Assembly (NCBI GenBank): GCA_029379385.1
Contig: CM055618.1
Span: 878,134-942,133 of the forward strand
Direction of reading: 5' to 3'
DNA length: 64,000 bases
From: Quillaja saponaria
Taxonomy: Eukaryota > Streptophyta > Magnoliopsida > Fabales > Quillajaceae
The notes under the pieces are model-generated. The model saw only the letters and a list, made by a program, of their open reading frames with translations, was not told the origin of the DNA and did no database searches. The translations under genes and the position numbers were made by a program. Within the stretch, counting starts at the first letter, position 1. Every line of letters begins with the position of its first letter. This document shows, piece after piece, positions 35,571 to 47,560 of this stretch.

Positions 35571-38500
35571 ATAATTGATTAAGACTATATTAATTGTAAT
35601 AGGACATACATATCTAATGCTATTGACTTGTATGGTATATTACTAAGTATTAACACAAAGTGATTGAAATACAAATTCGATTATAATAGTAATAAATTTT
35701 CAATTGTAATTTTAAATTCATACATTCAAGCAAATGTATTTTTACAAAAACTTCAATTTATATATAATTGAATTTTAGTCTCACAAATAAATATTAATCT
35801 CTTATGTCTCTCTATACGTACAAGTCATTGAATCACGTAAAAGCATATATAATTATTATTATTTTTTCACTTTGTGAGTTGTGATACTACACCTAATACT
35901 TGTAAAAACAAGCATGACTGATGGGCGTTAGGCCATACAACAATAGTAGTCCTACCTTAATAGAATTAATTTTCTCATTCATGTTGTACAAGTTCTTTTA
36001 AGGCAGGAAAAATCATTATGTGCTAAATATTTCCTTAATAAAAAAATAAAAAATAAAAAAAACTTATCTTATGCTTTCTCATATATTTTTTTATTTATAT
36101 TTCTTACACCTTCCCCTGTTCCTGATTTGTCTGTAGAAATCAATCACCATATCCGACATTCCTTCTAAGTATAACCCTCATGGAGGCTCTCTCAGGAGAG
36201 GACAGGCAGGTCTCTTCCTACCTCATTTTGCTCTTCAAAAACCACTTTCACCATTTTCTCGGGTAACCCACATCGCTTGAATAAAAATCATGGCGTTGTA
36301 AAGGTTAATAGTGGTGGGTACTTGGGGAATATACTCTTGTTTTATTGTGTATTCGTATATTTGTAAGTGCTATGAGTTAATAGGTCAAATGGATAGAGGT
36401 ACTAAATCATCAATCCAGACACAAAATTATGGATGATTAGCAAGATAAGAAAGAATAAGAGATCAGGATCTTATCTAATGTAATAATCTTTTGGGTAATG
36501 TTTCATGAATTAGATTTCTAATAGAATGCCTCACTCAGAATATATGAATATAGACTGAAAGACAGAGGTAGAACGACAATGCAAGAATGTATGCTTGTGA
36601 AAAAAACATACGACTGAAATATATGAACATTGTTCTCACAAGACAATAATCCATCCCTCTCTCATGATATGACTAATTTCCAGAAATAGTAATCAACCAG
36701 TCTACTTTTCAAAAGAAAAAACACCTCATTTTGTTTCCAAAACAGAAACTGCTTCTAGAAATTCTCCAAGTCCATGTTACATGTTATAACAGAATCTAGA
36801 ATAGTGTAGTAGCGACTACAAACATCAAAATATTTACCCTTTTTGTACTTGAATGAAGCCGAGAAAGTTAATATAAATTAGGTATATATACAAGATAGAA
36901 AAAACAGAACCTAACAGAGGCATTATAGAATATGAACTACAGAAGATAAGGTCATGGACAATCCACCAGACAAACATCAACAGAATTTTTCTTTTTCTCT
37001 TCTAATGCAGTCAAGAAAGTTAATGTACATCAGGTATGCCCACAAGATACCAATAAAAGAAAAACGTAAAGAAGAATTATTATACAACAGGAGTATGGAC
37101 TATCCAGTAGCATGCCAGTTCAGTTGGTCGATCCATCGCTTGATCCCAAATCACCTCAGGCTGATGCCATATATGAGTCCTCATATAATTATTAACTAGT
37201 AGCTGAAATCGAAGGCAATATAACAGGTTCTCATAATGGCTCAGTCCCTGCATGAATTGTCTGCAAGTAAACAAGCTCAGTGGGTGGTCTGGAAGGATGC
37301 TATTACCACATATATAATCAGAAACCAGTAACACATATTGTTCTTGTAACAGTAAGTTTTCAGATGGGTACATGTTTGAGCATTTCTGTCTGGCCTTGTA
37401 GCACATCTACAGTAAAATTTTGTTTATACTTTATAGTAAGAAAATAAGCCTGACAATCTAGTCCAGGCAAAGAGAAAGTGGACTGTCAGCAGCTAAATCC
37501 AAGGACGTTTTCAGTGTTGACAAGTATACAAAAACCCCCTCATAAAGAAAAAAGAAAAAAAGAAAAAGAGGAATGATCTTTAAATAATCCAAAAGTGTAA
37601 AATATAAACAAAAACTTTCATACAATTAAAATGAAACCAATCACAATATTTGAAATATATGGAGGAAAATGAAACCGTTACAATATCTAAAATATTGGAA
37701 ATGGTTAAAAGGCACAAGCCACATGAAAATCATTTTCCCAATTGAAAACATAATCCGCAGAACACACATGAAAAAGAAATTAATAAAAAAGGGAGAAAGA
37801 AGAAAAGAAAAATGATTTTTTTTTACCTAATTGAGCAAAGGGACAAGGGCAGATTATAGAGAGGGGAAGAGATTAGAGGTGAAAGTAAACTACTACAAAA
37901 TTTTAGCAATATGCCAACTGAAACCTTGAAAAACATAATTTTGGAACTCAATTAAGGCTCCATTTGATTCACGAAAATGAAGCTTTGAGCAATGTTTTCT
38001 TCATCTTCCAGTGTTCAGGCTGCTCTGGCAACATACCCCAGCTGTTCAATAGGAAGTAACTTCTCATTACAGCAGAAAATGAATTACTGTGTTGATTTCA
38101 ATTGTCATTATTTTCTATCTGCCCCTGAAGGTGCCTAGTTTTCAAGCCCAGCCAAAAGCAGACTTCAGCCAGCTACTCTTCAACTAACATCCAGCCACCA
38201 TAGTCTGGCCAGATCATCTCTTTCTCCCACTCTCTCTATCTCTTTGTTAGCGGTGGTCAATTCCAACTTTTTATTAAAAAAATCAGGTCTAATAATTGGG
38301 TCTGTTGCACACTGCCTCTTAAAATATGACTAGAAAAAGTCTATATTAAAAGTTTGTGATCAACTGCATCAAATAATTCATTCATAGCTTCACTTTATGG
38401 GGCTTATATCGGTTAAACTTACTAGATGGCTCCAGCAGAAAATCCCGGTGAAGCAGTGTGTCAGGGCTTTTTGAGGAATCACACAGGTTTTTATGGGGTT

Positions 38501-39799
38501 TCTAGATCTTTAGGTGGCTAGTGTCATTGCAGAACTTTGGCCACTGTGAGATGATCATGAGCTTGATTGGCAGCAAATCAGAAACTAACAAATAGATGCA
38601 AATAAATGTGACAATGCCTTTCATAATTCTATTGTTGCTCACTGGAAGTGCCTTCAGACCAAATTTCCGAAAGTTTTATAGATGTTCTCACAGATGCCAA
38701 TCAAATTCCCTTGTTACATGCTATGTAAGAGATGCTATGTAAGAGATGTACTTGATGTCTGAAATTTGTAATGTTTCTGGATCCTCCTCTGGATGATGTT
38801 AAACTTAAGATAGTGATCCCCAGGGAGCTGTCCCTGACTAGTGTGCCATTGGACTTCCAACTTCCTTTTTCTTTATTTGATACCCAACCAAGAAAACCAC
38901 TCATCAATAAAACAAGGTTGGTATTTGGGGGAAAAAAAAAAAGAAGAAGAAAGGAAAACCAGGAAAAAGAAAACTCATGCCTGCAACAGACCAAAGCAAA
39001 TGAAGAAGTAGACTTCAGTTGGAAGACCTAATTATCTATCTCAAGCACAAAAAGAAACTGCTAAACCACTTACCCCTAGTCCAAACCTCCAAGAAAGGAA
39101 AACAAAAAAATCTTAAACACTAATTCCAGAACCAAGCAGTAGAATCAGCTCCAAAGATAAAAGAAAACATCAGACTTCAACTTGTAACTCTGATCCAACT
39201 TAAATTTAGTTACCCAGACCAATAGATAGAAAAAACTAAAAATTGTCTCCTTGAATACCCACTCTAGACTCTCTCGACAAATGGAAGTAGTCAAAGCAAA
39301 TCTTTCATTCATTCGAAGTTTTATAAAATTATTGAACAATTATTGTGGCAGCTGATCATTTTGTTGTCTAACATATTCCCTAACCAAAAAAAGGTAGACA
39401 TAAAGTAATACTAAAATAAGTCTCCATCAATCATCACAGAACTCAAATATATGGAATTATTGTCAATGGAAAAAACAAGTAACTTCCTATACCCCAGAAC
39501 TAATTTCCAACAATATCAAATGGCCTATGCAACATGGGAGAGAAAATCATAGAAATCTATAACACGTTCACTACTCTTTCAGGAAATGCTCATTTCCTTC
39601 TTCCCTCTCCCATACTTAGCCCAGGTGACGGCATTAAATTATTCTCACTTTTTAATCAACTAATAAAATAGACCATCAGGAGTTCATAAACGAGATCTTA
39701 ACACCCGGAAAAGAAAATTGAAGAGGAAAATTACATTGCATAAATGGCATAACAAGTAACAGTATTTACAATCATAAAAGGCACACATACCCAATTAGA
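35571..39799. other. Long intergenic stretch left of the RING gene
   Basis: No gene is supported. A short ATG frame at 36181 (MEALSGEDRQVSSYL...) runs into a GTAACC donor-like site near 36260 and might be an orphan exon, but nothing downstream continues it. Open frames on both strands at 38701-39031 lack any known domain. The right end holds the 3' UTR of the minus-strand RING gene. Confidence 0.4.
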
Positions 39800-40849
39800 T
39801 CAATCCGATACTGAATAAGCTCCACCAGAACCGGAAGCCCCAGTGGCTGTCACCATCTTTTTCTTCTTCTCATCCTCGTATTCAGGGTCGTCCGTTGGAA
39901 GCTCAAACCTGCAAACTGGGCATGAATTTCTGGAGCTCAACCAGGGCACTATGCAATCCCCATGATACAGATGCCCACAAGGCAATTTCTTTGCGATTTC
40001 TCCAACATTCATAATATCCTTGCATACAGCACATGCCAAAGTGTTATCCTCCGACATAATCTCCACAGATGGCAAAGCCAACACTACAGATTTAGCTGCC
40101 GGTGGTGCTCCTCTCCTCCCACTTCCATCTCTCTCAGCTAAGGTTTGCAACAACGTCTCGTATTCAGCTCCGTCTACGTAGTCTTCTGGGTTTCCAACAT
40201 ATCGGTCCGATTCCAGACCTTGAAGCCGAAATTCTATTGCATGATCCTCCAGACCCATCAATATCTCGGCCCAATCCAAAATCCGGTTCCTCCCGCTCCT
40301 TGTACGGGTCGCCAAGTCTCGAATCCGAAGACGTAGCACATCGCGCCTCCTTCTCCGAATATCTTCTTCATCAACTTGTTGGTCCTCGTTATCTTGCCGA
40401 TCCTCCTGTTGTTGTTCTTCTTCTTCATCCGCTTCGTTTTCCTCCACACCATTATGAAATTCAACTCCGTCATCATCATCTTCATCGTTATCCCATCCAT
40501 CGAGCTCAATTCTGAGAAAATCATCCATCGATGAATGATTCTGCGGCGGCGGAGGAGGTGCGTCATCGTCACGCGCTGATTGCGCAATTAATCTAAGCAT
40601 CTGTAGGAATTGCGACCCAAAAGCCGGATCGTCAACCTGATCGGGGGATCCAGATGGTGGAGCAGAAAGCGGCGGAGACGGAGAAGGGATCGATTCGACG
40701 AAACCATTCTTGCACTCTTGACAGATAAGATCTGGGAGATTAGCCAGTGTTTCGATGGAGACACGTTTCTCACAGTGGTAGCACCAGTATTGCAACAAAT
40801 CGGAATCTGAAACGGGTTCTTCCGATGGCTGTAACGGTGTTTCCGCCAT
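39800..40849 (-). CDS. RING-H2 E3 ubiquitin ligase, CIP8-like, intronless
   Basis: A single 349-residue frame starts ATGGCGG on the minus strand and stops at TGA. Near the N-terminus YWCYHCEKRV and LICQECKNGF form a Cys4 zinc-ribbon (C23, C26, C43, C46). A Pro/Ser-rich linker follows, then a very acidic Asp/Glu/Gln stretch at about 115-165 and a basic RRRRRDVLRLRIRD segment. The RING-H2 finger spans 273-313: Cys-x2-Cys, then CGHLYHGDC and CPVC, with all eight ligands present. LQTLAERDGSGRRGAPPA before the RING is typical of the RING1/CIP8 group. These proteins transfer ubiquitin with an E2; Arabidopsis CIP8 binds COP1 and helps degrade HY5. Target and paralogue identity are inferred here only at family level. 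Nothing is broken. Confidence 0.93.
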   Translation of the reverse strand: MAETPLQPSEEPVSDSDLLQYWCYHCEKRVSIETLANLPDLICQECKNGFVESIPSPSPPLSAPPSGSPDQVDDPAFGSQFLQMLRLIAQSARDDDAPPPPPQNHSSMDDFLRIELDGWDNDEDDDDGVEFHNGVEENEADEEEEQQQEDRQDNEDQQVDEEDIRRRRRDVLRLRIRDLATRTRSGRNRILDWAEILMGLEDHAIEFRLQGLESDRYVGNPEDYVDGAEYETLLQTLAERDGSGRRGAPPAAKSVVLALPSVEIMSEDNTLACAVCKDIMNVGEIAKKLPCGHLYHGDCIVPWLSSRNSCPVCRFELPTDDPEYEDEKKKKMVTATGASGSGGAYSVSD

Positions 40850-42154
40850 AGTTCCGATGGGTCGGAGAAAAAACCACCCAGTGCGATGAGTGTGGACAAA
40901 GGGGCAAAGCTAGAGTCAAACCTTAAAACTTAGAAACTGTGGTTCGTGGGCATTGTATAACTGGAACAGCTATTCCAAGCTCCAATTTTTTTTTTTTTTA
41001 TTCAAAAGAAAAAAATACAACATTTGACCTACCAAATTTGTTGAAAAAGACATACATAATACCATACAAACTTAAAATTTGTATATTCAATTGTTGAATG
41101 ATTGTCGTTTTATATTTACTATTAATCATCATAATTATCAAAAGGTAGAAGCCTTCTATGATTTTTCCTACGCACCCAAATCATCAACACCAACAAGAAG
41201 TTAGTCATTTTGATATCCAAAAGATTTTTAAACTCATTTCAATCCTACTAATTTCAACTCTTCATCTTTTTTGTTCTTGCTTCTTCTCCTTATCTAACCT
41301 TTTCTTTTTCTTTTGCCCAACCTATGATACGTACTCATTTTTTTATGACAATTTAAACAACAACGTGCCAAAATTTTAATTTTTATATTTTGAATGATCA
41401 AACGATTGTGAATAATTTTTAAATTATTGTTCAAATTCTAGTTCATATATTAACAGTGACTCTTTAGATGTAAGAACAAATTATCCTAAAAAAAAACATA
41501 AATGACTGATTTGTTGATAGATTCTAACACTTATATAGATATGTCAGATGCCAACATTTATAGTTTTAGTAGTTTCCAAGATAGTTAATTCAAATTTCAA
41601 ACTTACTTAAGCTCCTCAAATGTTGTAATAATTGACGTTGCTTAAAAATCATCATTTATATTAATTAACAGCTCTCAATGCTAATTTCAAAGATTAAGTC
41701 AAAGACTTCACATATATAACGATCCTTCTCACATAATCACCATCTGACTTTAGCTTAAGACACATTAGAGTCGTATCACACTTGGCCAAAAAATTTATAA
41801 ATTTGAGGTGTTAGCATCACCTCTTTATTGTCGTAGATCAAATGAAGTAGGGTAATATGACAAACTTCTAAATTTACCTACTCTTCAATGTACTTTTAGG
41901 AATTCAAAAAGTTTCAAATTATACTCTCCTTGGATAGCTAACTAACCTAACATTTCAAAAGAAATTGATTCATTACTCTCCTTGGATGAGGAAACGATCC
42001 TGATGATACCTCTCCATGTGGCTTTTCTTTAATGGGCATTCGATGTAAAATAAATCCTTATATGTTAATCTAGAGTAAGACAATCTCTTACTTTATACTT
42101 TTTTCCACCACAAATTCTACAAACTTTTCTCTTCATTTTCTCCAAAACTAAAAC
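40850..42154. other. RING gene leader and AT-rich intergenic DNA
   Basis: The first 100-150 bases are the likely 5' leader and promoter of the minus-strand RING gene; no convincing TATA box is seen. The rest, from about 41.0 kb, is AT-rich with no gene. The 73-codon frame at 41158-41379 is low-complexity. Confidence 0.45.
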
Positions 42155-43540
42155 ATGGCATCTTCTTTTTTTTTAAAGTAGTGACAGCCAAAACATTAAA
42201 TCTCCTCGTTCTATAGGACCTCTTCCTGGAGACTCTTATGAATACTTAAACCATGTGCTTCAAATTCACACCATTCAAGAACTTCATGAATTCTAAGTAA
42301 ATCCTTATATGTTAATTGAGCACTCTAACTTTCATTCACCAATCTTGGTTCCACTTTTCAAAACGTTATCTCCATAAGAATTGAAAAAATTTGTGCCACC
42401 TGTACCTACAGAGACTTTTCTCTCTTTCAAGAACTCTCGGATTATTCTTTTTTTCTCATTCTCACCTCTTATTTGGACTTGGCCGATTCAAGACCTCTGA
42501 ATTTAAAACCTGGACAAATACAATTCTTTCTATCCTTTAGAATCGTCTTCGTGACAAGGACATCTGTATTTGATTAGACTTTCCTTGCAAACCATAGTAG
42601 CTAATATTCGGCTAATCACAACTGTGATTGTTTTTGGTCGAAAAGTCACAACGTCTTTCACTTTTTTCACTTTTCTTGTGGCATGATGACTCTCACTATC
42701 CTTGACATGACTGTCCTTTTTGGTCTCTGTTGCACTGGGGATCAGATAAATGCTTTTTTTTTTAACTCTTAACAAACCTTTTGATTTCAGAATCACCAAA
42801 GAGAAAAAGCCCTCATAGCTACTACAAATAATCTTTCGGTGAAATATCCAGTGACGAATTTACTGCCTATCTCCTTTACTTGCTGTGCATGTATGTTTTA
42901 TGCGTAGCCTCCAACCAAATGGTCTCTAAATATATTTTCCTTCCCCAAAGTCTCATCGAAGGTCATATTTACTCTATGGCAATGTATGTCCTTTGTCCAA
43001 TTTTGTGAAAACAGGGATTACTACAATAAGAAACTAGCTATTGGAGGTCCAATCAGGCTAGTTCAGTACTGGTTCTTAACCTACTTTCCTAAATTCGGCC
43101 ACCAAGCAGTTCTCAAAGATGTGTATATTCCTTTTGACTGTTACGGCCAACATGTTTAGCAAACTAAACTTTCCAAACTATTCTTTCAGACCCTTCTTGG
43201 ACTGTTATTTCGGTGATGCCATAGTTAAAATTAAACCGACTGATATTACTACGGTCTTTAAAAAGCACAAACTTTCATTTATAATCCTCTTAGCCCTATC
43301 ATGTAGATATTTACATTATAAATGTCACCATAAAGAGATCAATCAGAGTTGCGAAGTTTAAATTTACGCTACACACTACTTTGTTGTCAATTCGATCTGA
43401 CACAATTCATCCATGTTCTAGTCTTCCATAATGCAATTTATGACTTTTTGTCCATAACTCTTTATACTTATGTTATTGGCATTGAACTTATCGATATTAT
43501 AATTGACCATCTCATTTGGCCTAATATTGAAATATTCTAA
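42155..43540 (+). pseudogene. Plant-mobile-domain (PMD)-like pseudogene
   Basis: From an ATG at 42155 broken translation gives SIGPLPGDSYEYLNHVLQIH, then FWSKSHNVFHF and CGMMTLTILDMTVLFG (about 42.63-42.75 kb), CTGDQI, and later YNKKLAIGGPIRLVQYWFL, TYFPKFGHQAV and PFDCYGQHV (about 43.02-43.15 kb). The order CFWS..NTFHF..CGMMTPTLLD..GGPxxLxQxWLxxYFP is the PMD signature of transposon-derived plant proteins. Several stops and shifts are present. The Gln/Tyr-rich piece matches the antisense frame at 29.3-29.4 kb, so it may be the extra ORF of a minus-strand Tat element, but I find no LTR pair around it. Confidence 0.7.
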
Positions 43541-44059
43541 CCTTTTATGGAAAGTCCAAATTGCATTGCATTGTTCCAAGATTAGTAGAGGAATTACATA
43601 TATACTTTATATTAGGGCTGAGATTTAGATCGGTTCAGTCGGTTTTAGACTGTTTCTTGACCGAATCGAGGGAATTGGTTGCTGTAAAGCCCTAACCAAA
43701 ATTCCAAAAAAAGATAGTTTGTTTTCGGTTATGCAAACCATTTAATTTTCAATTTTGGAAAGGCAAGTCGATCAATTTTGCTTATGCTATAGAGCTTCTA
43801 ACTGTTTTGGCCCACTTGACTTTTTTTTTTTACTGTAAAAAATGTTTTTGAGGCCTAACATCAACAAAAACAGCCCAAAACTTCGATTAGCAAATATTTC
43901 TTAGAAAACTATTAAATAAACTGCACACAATTATCACCCCGTTAACAAAATATGCCCATTAAGAAGTAAAACTTGAATCATCTATTGCCAGCATACTAAA
44001 ACATTTCTTAAATAAAACTAAGTTAACTAACACATTTCAAACCAATCATTTAAAAAACT
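43541..44059. other. Repeat-like DNA, no gene
   Basis: A segment near 43615-43680 holds CGGTTCAGTCGGTTTT and related GGTT/ACCGA words, as in many plant MITE-type repeats. I cannot define its ends. Confidence 0.3.
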
Positions 44060-44720
44060 TTTAAACTTACAGGTTTCATGTGATATAAAACGCCTTCAGA
44101 TCAAAGATAGTTGCCATTACTAAGACTCCAAGTAGTATCAATACAATGTAGATTTCTTTTACTGGTTTCCCTTCATGTGTTCTCTTGACAATTACCAAGA
44201 GTTCTAGCCTTATGACGTAGAGGCAGAAAATTACCAGTAAAGTGAAGATCACCATTTTTTAATTGGTATGGTTTCTGTTCTTTACCAAGAAAAGTTGACA
44301 CAAATAAAAATCCCCATTGAATTAAATCATTGAACATTGCCGAAGACATAGTAAGCTACTAAATGATGTCAAAGTGACTAAAAACACAATGAAGGCTCTT
44401 TGTGATTTTCCATCAGTCGGAGAAAGTGTGTAAAGCATCAATGCCATGAAAAAAAAAAAAAAAAAAAAACTCAGTAAACTAAGCTTCCAGTTGGATATCT
44501 TAAAGGTCATGGATAAATCCATTTTCACTGCAATAAGAAAAATGTAAATATGCAGTGCCAATCACGGCCACCTATATCCAAAATCATTCCTGGATATACA
44601 AGCTTTAATGAAACATAAATCAGAGGGCTGTTGAGAATTGTTATTGCAGGCAAATAAGCTGGTTATATGGAGGTGTAAAATATGCAAAGGCATCCTTCAT
44701 GGATGAGATATCTACTGGAT
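44060..44720 (-). pseudogene. CHX-type cation/H+ antiporter fragment
   Basis: On the minus strand, pieces in different frames read FLIAVKMDLSMTFKISNWKL (about 44.5 kb), KSQRAFIVFLVTLTSF (about 44.4 kb) and LELLVIVKRTHEGKPVKEIY then IVLILLGVLVMATIFDL (about 44.1-44.2 kb). These resemble the CHX family (xVGxEMDLSxxRRTG, then REPEGKPVKExYVxxIL). A run of T encodes poly-Phe and breaks the frame. Only part of the membrane domain is represented, so it is a truncated relic. The match rests on short motifs in the right order. Confidence 0.55.
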
Positions 44721-45165
44721 TGATCATTGCTATTATTATTTTTTCTCATATAATATTTGAATCACATTAATTCAAATGAAATTTAGGAAAATCAAAAGCA
44801 ATATGTGCCCACAAAGACTTGCCATATAGATACATCACAGTGAAGGAATGAAAACGCCAAGCAGACGATGATGACTACAAAGAAAAACTGGAATTAACAA
44901 AAAAAATGTCTTGAAGCATAGAGAGAGAGCTTAAAAGAGAAACATGGACATTCAATTGAATTTTTGATCATTGTTTAAGCCCAGACCTTCCTCGCCTCGA
45001 GATGGACTCTGCTGCCCACAACCAGTTTCAAGACAAATACTCAATGCCGTAGGCCCGTAAATGAAAACTCAAGGCTTGAACAACAACGGCTCACGGGGAG
45101 TTTTAGGAAACCTTGGTTGTATTTATTGATAAAGACTTATATACAAGAAGGTCCTTATCAAACTA

Positions 45166-45660
45166 AGATTTGATTTGATAATGTTGTAGTTTTTTGAGAG
45201 GTATTGTGTTTTTCTGATTTTTCTAGAGCTACTTTTAAAAAATCACAATATTAATGTTTGGTAAAATAATGTAAAAATTGCTATCAATAAGTAGAAGCCA
45301 AAAAATTAGACTTAGTTTAGTAATGTCGTGTTTTTTTCATTAAAATTATATTAGACTCTTAAATTTTTTAGGATAAAAGCTAGCTTTTAAAAGCACCACT
45401 TGATTTTTTAAGGCTTGGTTTGGTAATGCTAAGTAGTTTGTGAAGGTATTTATGCTTATAAAGAGCATAAGTAAATTTTTTATGTTTGGTAAAAATAAAA
45501 AATAAAAAAAGTAAGTTTAGGTAGAAACACCCTTTTTGTTTACTAAACCAAGTCTAAAAGCTCAGAGTAGAAACACCCTTTTTATTTACCAAACATACAA
45601 AAAGTAACTTATGCTTTTCATAAGCATAAGCATCCTAAAGAGCATTATCAAACCAAATCT
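45166..45660. mobile_element. MITE-like element with 18-bp terminal inverted repeats
   Basis: AGATTTGATTTGATAATG at 45166-45183 is complementary, with one mismatch, to CATTATCAAACCAAATCT at 45643-45660. The interior of about 460 bases is AT-rich and non-coding. Similar words (CTTGGTTTGGTAATGCTAAG near 45413) occur inside. I did not find a clear target duplication. A related partial copy may lie at about 48.0-48.12 kb. Confidence 0.55.
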
Positions 45661-45959
45661 AAACTTAACAGTTCTAATCATTATCTAATTCTAAATATTG
45701 CTACAAGAGTTCCATTGTATCAATGAATCCTATATCTTTATCTAGTTTAAAACGATAAGGACAAAGCGTTTGGGTCATAAGGAACAGGGAAGGAATTCGG
45801 GTGAAGAACATTTAGTGGGTGAATAGAAGAGAACTTGGGCTTTGTCATGGAAAAGTTATACATGGACAATTTACATGTCCTATTAAGGCTGAGCAATTAC
45901 AATAAAATATTCTCCTTCATGCTAGGCTTAATTACAATAAAATATCCAAGTATTATTAC

Positions 45960-46987
45960 GAGGGGTGGAAATGAAAAGAGTCATTTGTGAACAAGCTTGT
46001 TAAGGGCTAGTTTGAGCTCAGTTCGTTTTCTAAATAAATCGAGCTCGAGTTTTATTTTAGAACTTGTTTAGTAAATTAGTCGAGCTCAAACTTTACAAAG
46101 CTCAGCTCGTAAGTTAGTGAGCCCGACTTGTTTAAGATATATGTATAATATAATATAAGATAATTTAAGATTAATATTAATTTTTAAAAATTATTTAAGT
46201 AGAGTTATTAAATAAATACTCAACGCTAAGACCTTAAATGGTCCAATGGCACTAGGTATTCTCGCATATCTTGGAGATCCAAGGGTTGAATCTCCTAGAA
46301 GGCCTACTTAATTTAGGTTCATGATTTCTTAACGAGTTCTTAATAAGCCAAGACTGAACTTAGATTTAGGCTCGTGATCCCTTAACGAGCATAGGCTTAC
46401 GAGCTTTTAATGAACATGATGTTGGTCAATATTATAATAATCAATAATAAAATTACAATTTAAAATAAATAACTGCTGAAAATATAAGATTGAATTCAAA
46501 CTTAGTCAATAAAATGTATATATGATGTTGGTTAGTATTACAATAATCAATAATAAAATTATAATTTAAAATACATAGACTGCTAAAAATATAAGATTAA
46601 ATTCAAACTTAGTCAATGAAATGTAGAGGCTGAGATAAGGCACGAATATGCCATTTTCTCTAAGCATTTTGTAACACTTATATCAAAATAATAATTGAAA
46701 CAAATTCAATTAAAAATTGAAATGAATAAAGAATTAAGTGATATAAGTTATAGAACCAAATATTGAATTGTGACAACTCAATTCTCATAAAATATTGAAT
46801 TTTAAACCCTACTATTCAAAACTTTTACACTTTTGGAACTCCCACAAATTTATGATTTCAATAAACCACCCAATAAATTCCATTTATGTTATTTTTTTAT
46901 TGAAATAGAACAACATATGAGTCGAGCTTTAGCATTATTAAAAACTAACTAGCCGAGCGGCTCGAGCTCAGATCATTTGCACCCCTA
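45960..46987. mobile_element. Non-autonomous hAT-like element
   Basis: The ends AGGGGTGGAAATGA (45961) and TCATTTGCACCCCT (to 46986) are inverted repeats with one mismatch in 14, a form common for plant hAT MITEs. An 8-bp target duplication fits: ATTATTAC (45952-45959) and ATTATTGC (46988-46995), 7 of 8. The interior repeats GAGCTCGAG-type words and holds an imperfect 105-base tandem duplication (about 46419-46520 and 46524-46626). There is no transposase. Confidence 0.75.
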
Positions 46988-47059
46988 ATTATTGCTTATT
47001 ACCAACGTAGATGCTTGAATTATTCCAAAGGTTTCCAATTTTTTTTTTAAGATTGATTC

Positions 47060-47560
47060 ACTTAATACACCATAAATTTGTATCAAATCTCGAGGGACAT
47101 TTGTATGAACAGAAAATGTAAGCAATTACAAAGAGACACGTGGCATGTATGACCAATTGAGTTATGTCATATGTAAATAATATGTCACGCCATATGGAAA
47201 CTTTACTTGCTTCAAGACCTCTATAAATAGCAAACCTCCTCATTTTTTAAGGGATCCTAAGTTAAAATATCAGAGCTGTGTAGAATTCAAATCTTTTGAC
47301 TCCCAAGCCTTTCAAGCTTTCAACCATCAACAATCCATTAAGTTAAGTGCACGAAGATCAGCATAAACAGTCACCTGTGATTTCAAATCACCATCAAATC
47401 TAGAGAGTTAATTAGAGGAATTTATTATTCTTTTTACTGTAAAAGAATATTCAAAGAGATTGTAGCCCCAACTAATGTATAGATTAATACAACATTATTT
47501 TGTACAAGCCTTGTATCTATTTTACAAGTAAATTATTCGTGTTCACATGGATGTTGAAAT
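47060..47560. promoter_or_regulatory. LTR-like promoter remnant (unassigned)
   Basis: A TATA box, CTATAAATAGCAAACC, at 47221 is preceded by ACACGTGGCATG near 47144 and followed by a transcribed-region-like stretch with GATTGTAGCCCCAAC and TTTTGTACAAGCCTTGT. This layout is seen in plant LTRs and in integrated pararetroviral promoters. I find no second copy, primer site or coding part, so the source stays open. Confidence 0.3.

Noticed and set aside
36181..36262. Possible first exon (MEALSGEDRQVSSYL...) followed by a GTAACC donor
   Set aside because: No downstream exon or domain supports it, and the family is not recognisable.
36954..37406. Overlapping frames of 81 and 108 codons on opposite strands
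   Set aside because: No recognisable motif on either; composition and overlap fit chance.
38701..39031. Overlapping frames of 86-97 codons on both strands
   Set aside because: The plus-strand translation looks mildly protein-like but has no domain, ends in a Lys run, and lacks any exon structure I can support.
40102..40587. Several frames on both strands inside the RING gene
   Set aside because: They are shadows of the 349-residue CDS, which has a full RING-H2 finger.
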